Shown: one piece after another, positions 49,489-58,229 of the stretch
Layout of the letters: every line of letters starts with the position of its first letter
Numbering within the stretch: position 1 is the first letter of the stretch
NCBI RefSeq assembly: GCF_013390595.1
Contig: NZ_JACAWV010000007.1
Span: 744,001 to 808,000 of the forward strand
Reading direction: 5' to 3'
Length of the DNA stretch: 64,000 nt
From: Rhizobium sp. RM
Lineage (GTDB): Bacteria > Pseudomonadota > Alphaproteobacteria > Rhizobiales > Rhizobiaceae
Notes under the pieces: model-generated
Told to the model about the DNA's origin: nothing
What the model saw: only the letters and a program-made list of their open reading frames with translations
Database searches by the model: none
Made by a program: the position numbers and the translations under genes

Positions 49489-51615
49489 TTACCAACGATA
49501 GGTCAGCTTGCCCATGACGGTTCTTCCGTCACCGTAATAGCATCCGAAAGTGGAGCAACTAGAAATATATTCTTTATCAGTCAAGTTTTGCACGACAAGC
49601 GAGGCACGATAACCGTTTTTCTCGTAGTGAACCCCGATATCGAGCAGTGCGAGTGCCTTCATATCGAAGGCATTGGCGGCGTCACCGTAACGCTGACCGA
49701 TATAACGCACGCCACCGCCGATGCCGAACCCCTCAAGAGCGGTGTCTTCCGGGAACGTATAATCGAGCCAGAGGCTCGCGGCATGGCGCGGCGCATTATC
49801 GAGTTCCTTGCCGTTGTTGACGCGGCCTGAAACCTCCGTGTCCATGTAGGTGTAGGCTGCCCTGAGATCGAGGCCATCAGCAAGTGTTGCCACGCCTTCA
49901 AGTTCGATGCCTTTTACACGCGCCTGGTCCATCTGCTGTGTCACGCCGCCGACGGTCGTCGTTACGTTTTTCTGTTTCAGGTCATAAGCCGCGACGGAGA
50001 AGAAACCGTCCCAGCCTTCAGGCTGGTACTTGATGCCAGCTTCCCATTGTTCGCCGGTCGTCGGCTTGGGTGCCTCACCAACGGCGGGTTGCGGCACGGG
50101 TTCGAACGACGTGGCATAGCTGACATAAGGCGCAATGCCATTGTCGAAGAGATAGCTCACGCCGGCACGCCCGGTCAGCTTGTGGTCATCCTTGTCGAGC
50201 GATCGATACGTGGTGCCATTGAATGTGGTACCGCTGGTGCTTGCCCAGTCCTGCCTGAGACCAGCGGTAACGCGCCAATTCTCAAATGCCATCTCGTCCT
50301 GCACATAGAGGCCGACCTGGGAAATATCGGTTTTCACGTCGGCATAAAGCGTGCGTGACGTCAGGCTGATCGGACCGCCATAAACTGGATTATCGGGGTT
50401 GAGCGACGTTGCCGCCCAAAATTCGGTTTTCACATTGTTGTCGAAGTAGCGATAATCGACCCCGGCCAGTACTGTGTGATCGACCGGCCCGGTCGAAAAA
50501 TCGACCTGCAGGCTGTTGTCGATGTTAAAGGTGTTCAGCAACTCGTCCTGGAACGTTGCATTGCGACGAATGAGGTTGCCGATCATTCCGCTATTGGTCG
50601 AAGACATCCCAAGTGCCCGATAGGACCAATCGAAATTGGAATAACGGGCATTCTGTCTGAACGTAAAGGTGTCGTCGAAGCGGTGTTCGAACTCATAGCC
50701 GATATTCGTGAATTTGCGGCTGGACGTATCGAACGACGGATCACCGACATAGAAACTACGGTCAAGCATATTACCGGGGCGCAGATAGGTCAGCGCGGGA
50801 GGCAGACCGGATGGCGAGCTTGGGTTATCGTGCTGATAGGCGCCAAGGACCGTCAGTTTCGTATCTTCGTCGGGTTGCCAGGTGACTGCGGGCGCGATGA
50901 AATAGCGGTCGTTCTGCAGGTTGTCGGTTTGCGTGTGCGCGTTGCGCGCCACGCCGGTTAGCCGATAGGCAAAAGTGTCGCTGTCAGCGATCGGGCCACC
51001 AATGTCGAACATCGACTGGTAATAGTCGTAAGTACCGACTTGCGCGCCGACTTCTCCAAAGCGCTCGAAGGTGGGGCGTTTGCTGATGAGATTGATGAGA
51101 CCGCCGGGGTTACCCTGTCCATAAAGAACCGATGCAGGCCCACGAATGACCTCGACACGCTCCAGACCATACACCTCGTAAGCAGGTGCACCTGCAGTAC
51201 GCATGAGACGAAGGCCGTTGAGGAATTGCAACTGGTTTCCTGCAAAACCCCGAATTCGAGGCGCATCGAACCGCGGGTCGGAACCGGAGGGCTGAGAGAC
51301 AACACCTGGAACGTAATTCAATGCTTCGCTGAGATTGCGGACACTTTGATTGTCCATCTGGTCTCTGGTGATGACAGAGATGGACTGTGGCGTCTCGATC
51401 AAGGAGCGGCCCGTCTTCGTCGCGCTTGCGCTGGTCTTTGCCACATATCCCTTGACTGGCGCTTTGGGGTCCTGCGTTTTGCCATTACCATCGACGGTAA
51501 TCGTCTGGAGAGTCGTCGAACCGGTGTCCTGAGCGACGGCAGGCAGAGCTGCGCAGAGAGCGATCAGAGCGCAATTGCCCGCCAGGACAGAACTGTATTT
51601 CGACTTCGCCTTCAC
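49489..51615 (-). CDS. TonB-dependent ferric-siderophore receptor (FhuA/FoxA type)
   Basis: 708 residues. A signal peptide is visible (ALIALCAALPAVAQ). The TonB-box region precedes the plug domain, which has SLIETPQSISVITRDQMDNQ, RIRGFAGNQLQFLNGLR, VEVIRGPASVLYGQGNPGG and LINLISKRP; a 22-strand barrel ends in LTYRW, the terminal aromatic needed for outer-membrane assembly. It is the first gene of the uptake operon, divergent from a LysR regulator. The exact ligand (ferrichrome, ferrioxamine or another hydroxamate) cannot be read from sequence. Confidence 0.92.
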   Translation of the reverse strand: MKAKSKYSSVLAGNCALIALCAALPAVAQDTGSTTLQTITVDGNGKTQDPKAPVKGYVAKTSASATKTGRSLIETPQSISVITRDQMDNQSVRNLSEALNYVPGVVSQPSGSDPRFDAPRIRGFAGNQLQFLNGLRLMRTAGAPAYEVYGLERVEVIRGPASVLYGQGNPGGLINLISKRPTFERFGEVGAQVGTYDYYQSMFDIGGPIADSDTFAYRLTGVARNAHTQTDNLQNDRYFIAPAVTWQPDEDTKLTVLGAYQHDNPSSPSGLPPALTYLRPGNMLDRSFYVGDPSFDTSSRKFTNIGYEFEHRFDDTFTFRQNARYSNFDWSYRALGMSSTNSGMIGNLIRRNATFQDELLNTFNIDNSLQVDFSTGPVDHTVLAGVDYRYFDNNVKTEFWAATSLNPDNPVYGGPISLTSRTLYADVKTDISQVGLYVQDEMAFENWRVTAGLRQDWASTSGTTFNGTTYRSLDKDDHKLTGRAGVSYLFDNGIAPYVSYATSFEPVPQPAVGEAPKPTTGEQWEAGIKYQPEGWDGFFSVAAYDLKQKNVTTTVGGVTQQMDQARVKGIELEGVATLADGLDLRAAYTYMDTEVSGRVNNGKELDNAPRHAASLWLDYTFPEDTALEGFGIGGGVRYIGQRYGDAANAFDMKALALLDIGVHYEKNGYRASLVVQNLTDKEYISSCSTFGCYYGDGRTVMGKLTYRW

Positions 51616-51799
51616 CCCGAGACCCTTTTCACCTGCGCACCCAAAAAACGGGCGCTTTTCTGGACTAATTCAGTCATCTTATTAAGCAAGTGGTCGATTA
51701 TGATCCAATAAGCCAAAACCGGTTTTTTCATCACTGTTGATTATGATAGATGGTTTCGATAATAGCTTGAAATTATTCTAATCTGAAAACCGCACAACC
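51616..51799. promoter_or_regulatory. Divergent control region of the receptor operon and the LysR gene, with repeated GATTATGAT
   Basis: 184 A/T-rich bases between two divergent starts. GATTATGAT occurs at 51696-51704 and again at 51739-51747, 43 bases apart (about four helical turns). A small dyad GAA-N4-TTC (51769-51778) lies close to the LysR start. LysR proteins usually bind two such sites. An iron-responsive site is also expected, but I cannot assign one. Confidence 0.4.
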
Positions 51800-52711
51800 A
51801 TGACCAAACGGCAAAGACCTCGGGCCGAGACCTTCGAACTCCGGCACTTACGGTATTTCACCGCACTGGTGGACGAGCGCAACTTCGAGCGTGCTGCCAT
51901 AAAGCTTGGCATCGCACAGCCGGGGTTAAGCCAGCAGATCATGAACCTCGAGGATATCGTCGGAATGCCATTGCTGGACCGGACACGCCGATCCGTGCAA
52001 CTGACGGCCCCGGGCCAGCTTCTCTACGAAGATGCGAAAAAGATTCTGGCAGATGCCGATGCCACACTGGCAGCCCTCAAACGAGTCGATCGCGGGGAAA
52101 CGGGCCGCATTACCATCGGTTATGTTGCTTCCGCCGCTTACTCTGGCCTGCTCATTCAGTCTATCGCCAGCTTTCGCGCATCTCATCCCGATGTGGAACT
52201 GCAACTCATCGAGATGGAAATGCGGCTGCAGCTATCCAAGATTGCCGACGGTAATCTCGATATCGCCTTCATACGTCCGCCGGCGCCGATACCGGAGGGT
52301 GTAGCGACCAACGTCATTCTGCGTGAGCCTCTGATGGCGGCACTGCCGCAAACCCATCCTTTCGCGTTCGCTCGCCAGGTCGATCTGAAGAACCTGTCAC
52401 AGGAAACCTTCATCACACCCCGTCAGCCTCCCGATGTTGGCTTCCATTACAACACCATCGAAGCCTGCAACGAGGCAGGCTTCCAGCCGTCCATCAGCCC
52501 TGAAGGGCGCGATTACACCACCATCGCCTGCATGGTCTCTATCGGCCTTGGAATTGCACTCGTACCGCGTTCGCTCGATTGCCTGAGGTTGCCGGGTGTT
52601 CACTACGTGCCACTTTCATCCAGCACAACAACGTCTGATCTGGCAATTGCCTATCGCAAAACCGAAGCCTCTCCCGCCGTTCGGGCCTTCATCCTGCACA
52701 ACAGGCAATGA
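51800..52711 (+). CDS. LysR family transcriptional regulator
   Basis: 303 residues. N-terminal winged HTH: FELRHLRYFTALVDERNFER, AAIKLGIAQPGLSQQI, then PLLDRTRRSVQLTAPG. A type 2 periplasmic-binding-like effector domain follows (about 95-300, GRITIGYVASAAYSGLL). It resembles the BenM/CatM-type subgroup with a short extra N-terminal tail. It is divergent from the siderophore receptor, so it may control it. LysR proteins are less common than AraC or extracytoplasmic sigma systems beside hydroxamate uptake genes, so the link is an inference from position. Confidence 0.92.
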   Translation: MTKRQRPRAETFELRHLRYFTALVDERNFERAAIKLGIAQPGLSQQIMNLEDIVGMPLLDRTRRSVQLTAPGQLLYEDAKKILADADATLAALKRVDRGETGRITIGYVASAAYSGLLIQSIASFRASHPDVELQLIEMEMRLQLSKIADGNLDIAFIRPPAPIPEGVATNVILREPLMAALPQTHPFAFARQVDLKNLSQETFITPRQPPDVGFHYNTIEACNEAGFQPSISPEGRDYTTIACMVSIGLGIALVPRSLDCLRLPGVHYVPLSSSTTTSDLAIAYRKTEASPAVRAFILHNRQ

Positions 52712-52891
52712 TGTCAGACGGCATCTTTTGAACCAACCCGTCAGGCGCACCGCCAGGATATGACGCCTCCATGACAAGGCTTTCAGGTTCATGTCAGCTA
52801 AATCCCGCATCCGCCATACAAGGCCGATGCGGTGCTGCACTTGCACGTGTTTTTTTACGCTCTTCGCTGTCGTCGGTTCATGTGAAATCTG

Positions 52892-54559
52892 GTGGACCTG
52901 ACAGTGGCTCTATTTACGGCGAAAGCAACAGGAACTGAATCGTATCGTCCCGAAATCGGCAGCGTGCCGCTTAGCTTGCTAACGGGCGTGTATTTGCTGT
53001 TTTGCACGAACCAGACATTCTGGTCGAAAATACACACCTATCTGTCGGCCTATCCGGTTGCCATCGCGGCGCTTTATATTGCCATGGCGGCTCTTCTCTG
53101 CGCTCTGATAACGATTTTTTCCGCCAAATATCTCATCAAGCCGTTTCTGATCTTTCTGGTGATCGCAGCGGCCGCTGCGTCCTGGTTCATGGATCGTTAT
53201 GGTATCGTCATTGACAGCGACATGATCCGCAACGCTATGGAAACAACGCCAGCCGAGGCCGGCAACCTGATGACGCCTGGCTTTATCCTGCATCTTGCGA
53301 TCTACGGACTTGTGCCGTCCATCGTCATCATGGCTGTCAGGGTCAGGCATCGACCGATCCTCGACAAATTGCTCTGGAACACGGTCAGCATTTTGCTCTG
53401 CCTCCTTCTCGTCGGCATCATCAGCTTCGCCAATTCCAAGACCTTCACCACTGCCATCCGTCAGCACAAGGATATCGTAAAGAGCGTCAATCCGCTGTCT
53501 CCGATCCTGTCGACAATCCATTATTTCACCCAGGCCGGCAAAGAGGCTGAGATCACGGTGAGCCCAATCGGCCAGGATGCGAAAATTCTTCCTGCGCTGG
53601 GCGGCGTCCATAAACCGCGTGTCACCGTTATCGTCGCAGGAGAGACGGCGCGCGCGGCCAACTTCTCGCTCAACGGATATGAGCGCGACACCAATCCCGA
53701 ACTGGAAAAGCGCGACGTGGTCTATTTTCCGAACACGACGAGCTGTGGCACCGCGACCGCCATTTCCATCCCCTGCATGTTCTCGAAATTCCCCCGTTCG
53801 AGCTATAGCCATAGCAAGGCGCTCGCCAACGAAAACGTCATGGATGTTCTCGTCCATGCGGGTGTGGATGCAAACTGGCTGGACAACAATACAGGCAGTA
53901 AAAATGTCGCCGACCGTATCGCCTATTTCGACTTGCCATCGACCAATGATACCCGCTTCTGCACAGGCGGAGAATGCCGCGACGACATCTTCTTTGACAA
54001 ACTGGACAGTTGGCTCAACAACATTCGAAAGGACAGCGTCATCGTCCTTCACCAGATGGGTAGCCACGGACCAACCTATCACCTGCGCTACACCGACGAA
54101 TTCCGGAAGTTCACACCGGATTGCCGTACCGCAGAGCTTGGCAATTGCACCGATAGCGAGATCGTCAATTCCTACGACAATACCCTTCTCTACACCGATC
54201 ATTTTCTGTCGACAGTGATCGACAAGCTGAAAGCACGATCCGACAAGCTGGCGACCGGCATGATCTATGCTTCGGATCACGGTGAATCGCTTGGTGAGAA
54301 CGGTGTCTACCTGCACGGCGCGCCCTATCTGCTGGCACCGGATCAGCAGACCCACGTTCCGTTCCTCGTCTGGTTCGATGATGACTTCGCCAGGTCAATG
54401 GGTCTGGACAGAGCCTGCCTTGCCAAGGATGCAGCAAAGGGTGGCCGTTCCCATGACGACTACTTCCACAGCATCCTGGGCATGATGAACATCTCCACCT
54501 CCGTCTACGATCCGTCACTCGATATTTTCAGCGGATGCACGACACGTCAGAGCAGTTGA
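52892..54559 (+). CDS. eptA: Phosphoethanolamine transferase, EptA/PmrC-like
   Basis: 555 residues from GTG 52892; the start is uncertain and GTG 52904 is possible. Five N-terminal membrane helices (about 25-215) are followed by the periplasmic sulfatase-fold domain. The catalytic Thr lies in NTTSCGTATAISIPCMF, the metal-binding start is VIVAGETARAANFSLNGY, and the later metal site is ASDHGESLGENGVYLHG. Such enzymes move phosphoethanolamine to lipid A or core sugars and lower binding of cationic peptides. It is directly upstream of a two-component system, as with pmrCAB. Confidence 0.9.
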   Translation: MDLTVALFTAKATGTESYRPEIGSVPLSLLTGVYLLFCTNQTFWSKIHTYLSAYPVAIAALYIAMAALLCALITIFSAKYLIKPFLIFLVIAAAAASWFMDRYGIVIDSDMIRNAMETTPAEAGNLMTPGFILHLAIYGLVPSIVIMAVRVRHRPILDKLLWNTVSILLCLLLVGIISFANSKTFTTAIRQHKDIVKSVNPLSPILSTIHYFTQAGKEAEITVSPIGQDAKILPALGGVHKPRVTVIVAGETARAANFSLNGYERDTNPELEKRDVVYFPNTTSCGTATAISIPCMFSKFPRSSYSHSKALANENVMDVLVHAGVDANWLDNNTGSKNVADRIAYFDLPSTNDTRFCTGGECRDDIFFDKLDSWLNNIRKDSVIVLHQMGSHGPTYHLRYTDEFRKFTPDCRTAELGNCTDSEIVNSYDNTLLYTDHFLSTVIDKLKARSDKLATGMIYASDHGESLGENGVYLHGAPYLLAPDQQTHVPFLVWFDDDFARSMGLDRACLAKDAAKGGRSHDDYFHSILGMMNISTSVYDPSLDIFSGCTTRQSS

Positions 54560-54625
54560 TCAGACAGAACTTGACGCTTGTCCTGCGAAAGCGATACGCA
54601 GGACAGCGCTATAAAGGGAGCTGTC

Positions 54626-55279
54626 TTGCGAGTTCTGCTTGTTGAAGACGATCACGTCTTGGGAGAGGCGTTGCGGGACCATGTTGCGGCAGCGGGACAC
54701 GCAGTCGACTGGTTCAAGACGTTGAACGACGCCATGGCGGCAACATTGACCATGGCCTATGGGCTCGTTCTGCTCGACATGAGATTGCCTGATGGCGACG
54801 GCATCACCCTGTTGAAGGCCTTGCGCAATCGTAACGACGCCACACCCGTTATCATTCTGACTGCCCATGACCAGGTCTCCGACCGCATTGCAGGCTTGAA
54901 TGCGGGTGCCGACGATTACCTCGTCAAACCGTTCGATCTCTACGAGCTTTCGGCCCGCATGCTGGCGGTTTCGCGGCGTTACGAAGGGCGTTCGGCGCCA
55001 GTCATTCGGTTGCCAGGCATCGAAATCGATCAGGTCGGGCGGAACATCGTGGTTGACGGAACGGCGCAGACGCTGAGTGCCAGAGAATGGGCCGTTCTTG
55101 AAAAACTTGTCGAGCGCCCGGGCGCGGTCATTTCGAAAACGCAATTGCACGACGCGCTTTACGCGTTTGGTGCAGAAATCGAAAGCAATACGGTCGAGGT
55201 CTATATCAGCCGTCTGCGCAAAAAAATCGGCCATGACCGCGTCGAGACCGTTCGCGGCGTGGGTTACACCATCAAGTAG
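54626..55279 (+). CDS. OmpR/PmrA-type response regulator
   Basis: 217 residues from TTG 54626 (read MRVLLVEDDHVLGEALRD), with AAAGGGAG 5 bases upstream. The frame reaches 54578, but conserved sequence starts here. The phosphoacceptor is Asp51 in VLLDMRLPDGDG, with acidic pocket EDD at 7-9 and the Lys in DYLVKPF. The C-terminal winged-helix DNA-binding domain runs from about 125 (LSAREWAVLEKLVERPG to VRGVGYTIK). It follows eptA by 66 bases and precedes the kinase by 6. It probably activates eptA in response to envelope stress, by analogy with PmrA. Confidence 0.9.
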   Translation: MRVLLVEDDHVLGEALRDHVAAAGHAVDWFKTLNDAMAATLTMAYGLVLLDMRLPDGDGITLLKALRNRNDATPVIILTAHDQVSDRIAGLNAGADDYLVKPFDLYELSARMLAVSRRYEGRSAPVIRLPGIEIDQVGRNIVVDGTAQTLSAREWAVLEKLVERPGAVISKTQLHDALYAFGAEIESNTVEVYISRLRKKIGHDRVETVRGVGYTIK

Positions 55280-55285
55280 GCAAGC

Positions 55286-56620
55286 ATGTCCAAACCGGTC
55301 AGCATGACCCGAAAAATCGTCGTCGCCGTCACAAGCGTCGTTGCGGCGTCGTGGCTTCTCGCAAGTGGCCTCGGGATCATGGTGATGCAGGATGAATTCG
55401 CGGAAATCTTCGATTCCGGTGTGCAGGAAACGGCAGAGAGGCTGCTGCCTCTTCTGGTCGACGACCTCAGACAGAACAACACGGCACCCGCCCTGCAAAA
55501 ACTTCGCTCCTCGGAGGGATCGGAATATCTGACCTATCAAGTCCGGGACCGCGAAGGACAGGTCGTCCTGCATTCGCATGACAGCTCGACCGAGCCTTTC
55601 GAGGTTTCGCTCGATCCCGGTTTTTCCGAAACCTCGACTCAACGTATCTATTCAGTAGCAACCCCGGACGGAAACTATGTCCTGCAGGTTGCAGACGCTT
55701 TCGCCAATCGCCGAGAAGCCATACAGGAGGCAGGAACCGCACTGCTCTTGCCCGTCCTCATTCTTATTCCCGCAAGTATCATCGCCGTGATCGTTGTCGT
55801 CAGACGAACACTCTATCCGATACGCACCCTGCGCGACGAGATCGGCAAGAAGGATGGCGGCAACCTTGCGCCGCTTGAAACCGAACCTTTTCCCGCAGAA
55901 CTTCATCCTATCGCTCGCTCGGTCAACCTGCTGCTGGAGCGGCTGCGCGCAGCCATCGAGGCTGAGCGAGAGTTTACGGCAAACAGCGCTCACGAATTGC
56001 GCACGCCGATTGCCGGCGCCCTGGCGCAAACGCAGCGACTGCGTGCAGATATTCCTGCTGAACTGTCTCCCCGTGTGGAGAATATCGAAAAGTCGCTGAG
56101 CCATCTCGGTCATCTGGCGGAAAAACTGCTGCAGATGTCCCGTGCGGAGGCGAAGATCGGCGTCACTGACACCAGCAGCGATATCATGCCGGTCGTGGAA
56201 CTGGTTGTTGACGATATCAGCAGATCGGCACTTGGTGCACGCCGTATCAGGTTCATCAACGATTGCGACACGGGTCTCGAATGTCGGATCGGTGCCGACG
56301 CATTGGGGATTGTCGTCAGAAATCTGCTCGAAAACGCACTGATCCACAGCACGGCGGGAAGTCCGGTGACGGTCCAGACGAAGCCCGACGGAACGATTAC
56401 CGTCGTCAATTCCGCACCGGTGATCGACGAAGCACTGTTGCCCAAACTGACAACGCGCTTCACCAGAGGCCAGACGGGTGCCGAAGGCTCGGGCCTCGGC
56501 CTTGCCATCGTGAAAAAGCTGGTCGAAGAAAGCGGCGGAAAGCTGTTTCTGTCATCGCCGGCACCTGGACGAAAAGACGGGTTTGAAGCGCGCGTTGTCT
56601 TTCCCGTAAAAGCGGCCTGA
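55286..56620 (+). CDS. Sensor histidine kinase (PmrB/QseC-type)
   Basis: 444 residues. Two membrane helices (about 9-30 and 152-175) bound a periplasmic sensor of about 120 residues. A HAMP region follows (RRTLYPIRTLRDEIGKK), then the H-box FTANSAHELRTPIAG with His236, the N-box VRNLLENALIHS and the G-box GAEGSGLGLAIVKKL. It would phosphorylate the response regulator encoded 6 bases upstream. The stimulus is not evident; there is no acidic ExxE iron motif in the sensor as in enterobacterial PmrB. Confidence 0.9.
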   Translation: MSKPVSMTRKIVVAVTSVVAASWLLASGLGIMVMQDEFAEIFDSGVQETAERLLPLLVDDLRQNNTAPALQKLRSSEGSEYLTYQVRDREGQVVLHSHDSSTEPFEVSLDPGFSETSTQRIYSVATPDGNYVLQVADAFANRREAIQEAGTALLLPVLILIPASIIAVIVVVRRTLYPIRTLRDEIGKKDGGNLAPLETEPFPAELHPIARSVNLLLERLRAAIEAEREFTANSAHELRTPIAGALAQTQRLRADIPAELSPRVENIEKSLSHLGHLAEKLLQMSRAEAKIGVTDTSSDIMPVVELVVDDISRSALGARRIRFINDCDTGLECRIGADALGIVVRNLLENALIHSTAGSPVTVQTKPDGTITVVNSAPVIDEALLPKLTTRFTRGQTGAEGSGLGLAIVKKLVEESGGKLFLSSPAPGRKDGFEARVVFPVKAA

Positions 56621-56622
56621 CG

Positions 56623-56652
56623 AAAAAAGCCCCGCCGAGGTCGACGGGGCTT
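56623..56652. terminator. Bidirectional terminator between the kinase and the transporter genes
   Basis: AAGCCCCG (56627-56634) pairs with CGGGGCTT (56645-56652). The run of six A on the left gives a strong T-tract for minus-strand transcription coming from the kgtP-like gene. The plus-strand T-tract is weak. Confidence 0.75.
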
Positions 56653-56678
56653 GGATATTTATGGGCGTATTCGCCAGT

Positions 56679-57983
56679 TCAGTCTTCGTGGATGTGGCTG
56701 TGATCGCGTGTATCGCGCATCTTCACATAGACGATGAGCGACAGGGCAATCATGATCGTCACGTACCAGAAGAACCAGCCCTCATGGCCGATCTGCTTGA
56801 ACTTGAGGGCGACGAACTCAGCCGTTCCACCGAAGATGGTATTGGCAAGCGCGTAAGGCAGCGCAACCCCAAGAGCACGGATATGTGCCGGGAACATTTC
56901 CGCCTTCACTACCGCGTTGATGGACGTGTAGCCCGTCACGATCAACAGCCCTGCAAGCACCAATGCGAAAGCCGTGAACGGGCTGGTCGTGGTCGCAAGG
57001 GTGCTGAAGATGAGATAGGTGAACAACGTTCCTAGGATACCGAAGCCGACCATCAACGGCTTGCGACCAATTTTGTCAGACAGCGCACCGGCAATCGGCT
57101 GGCACAGCATGAAGACAAAAAGGGCCGCCGTGGTAATTTCGGTCGCGCTCTCCTTGCTGAAGCCCGAGGTATTGACGAGGAATTTCTGCAGGTAGGTGGT
57201 GTAGGCGTAGAAGGCCAGGGTACCGCCCGATGTCAGGGCCATAACCATGAAGGCCTCCTTCGGGTAGTGCCGGAAAAGCGCCCAGCCGCTGGACTTCGGC
57301 TTGCTGTCGTCATTTTCCTTGACGTTCTTGAACGACTGCGTTTCGACCAGTCCACGGCGAATGTAAAACACCGCAATCGCCAGAACACCGCCGATGAAGA
57401 ACGGAATGCGCCAGCCCCATGCGCTGAGCTGTTCGGGCGTCAACAGGCGCTGCAGGATGAGCAAAACGGCAAGTGCCAGAAGCTGACCGGATATCAGGGT
57501 GACATACTGGAAGCTGGAGAAGAAGCCACGGCGGCTCTTACCGGCCATTTCGCTGAGATAGGTCGCGCTGGCGCCATATTCGCCGCCGACGCTGATCCCT
57601 TGCAGCAAACGGGCAAAAACCAGAATTGCCGGTGCAGCTATACCAATCGTTTCATGGCCAGGGGTGATGGCAATCAGGAGCGACCCAAGACACATCAGCG
57701 TCACGGAAAGGGTCAGGCCTGCCTTGCGACCCTTGCGGTCGGCATAGGTGCCCATGAACCACGCACCGATTGGGCGCATCAGAAACCCGACAGCGAAAAC
57801 CGCGGCGGCACTCAGGAGTTCGGCGGTCTGGTTCCCAGACGGGAAAAAGATCGGCGCAAAATAGAGGGTAAAGGCTGAGTAGACATACCAGTCATACCAT
57901 TCAACGAGGTTACCCGCCGATCCACCGATGATGGATTTCAGCCGGGTTTTCTGATCCGGCGCAGCCGCCGGCTCATTTGTCAT
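56679..57983 (-). CDS. kgtP: MFS metabolite:proton symporter, KgtP-like (alpha-ketoglutarate permease)
   Basis: 434 residues from ATG 57983 (MTNEPAAAPDQKTRLKSII), close to the 432 of E. coli KgtP; the frame to 58091 is not conserved. Twelve membrane helices are predicted. The MHS family motifs are GNLVEWYDWYVYSAFTLYFA, the loop-2/3 motif GTYADRKGRKAGL and the loop-8/9 GALSDKIGRKPLM. It imports 2-oxoglutarate or a related dicarboxylate with protons. An operator-like repeat lies 100-136 bases upstream of its start. Confidence 0.85.
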   Translation of the reverse strand: MTNEPAAAPDQKTRLKSIIGGSAGNLVEWYDWYVYSAFTLYFAPIFFPSGNQTAELLSAAAVFAVGFLMRPIGAWFMGTYADRKGRKAGLTLSVTLMCLGSLLIAITPGHETIGIAAPAILVFARLLQGISVGGEYGASATYLSEMAGKSRRGFFSSFQYVTLISGQLLALAVLLILQRLLTPEQLSAWGWRIPFFIGGVLAIAVFYIRRGLVETQSFKNVKENDDSKPKSSGWALFRHYPKEAFMVMALTSGGTLAFYAYTTYLQKFLVNTSGFSKESATEITTAALFVFMLCQPIAGALSDKIGRKPLMVGFGILGTLFTYLIFSTLATTTSPFTAFALVLAGLLIVTGYTSINAVVKAEMFPAHIRALGVALPYALANTIFGGTAEFVALKFKQIGHEGWFFWYVTIMIALSLIVYVKMRDTRDHSHIHED

Positions 57984-58082
57984 AATATTCACGCTAGACT
58001 CCGATTCAGTCTGATCTGGAGATTGGAGCGAGCAAGGAAGGTGTGATAATTTGTCGCTCCCTGCGGACGGTATATACCTCTG

Positions 58083-58119
58083 ATGCTGCAATGCGCAAGC
58101 TTATGCTGCAATGCGGCAT
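58083..58119. repeat. 13-bp direct repeat with an overlapping palindrome, candidate operator
   Basis: ATGCTGCAATGCG occurs at 58083-58095 and 58103-58115, a 20-bp period (two helical turns). The second copy extends to a 17-base near-palindrome at 58103-58119 (7 of 8 arm positions pair). It sits in the 246-base gap between the divergent kgtP-like gene and the RHE_PE00001 gene. Confidence 0.6.
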
Positions 58120-58229
58120 AATCCTTGCTTTCACCCGGTCGCATCTGCGTTTTCATATGCCGCCGTCGAGACGGCAAAAACACCAATCCCGCCGTTGCCA
58201 GTGGCTGCGGGGTAAAATAAAAAATATCA

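Noticed and set aside
52805..52832. Hairpin CCGCATC/GATGCGG downstream of the LysR gene
   Set aside because: A 7-bp stem with a 14-base loop and no T-run is too weak to call a terminator.
52979..54355. Long minus-strand open frame (458 codons) over eptA
   Set aside because: It is antisense to a conserved phosphoethanolamine transferase and shows no domain.
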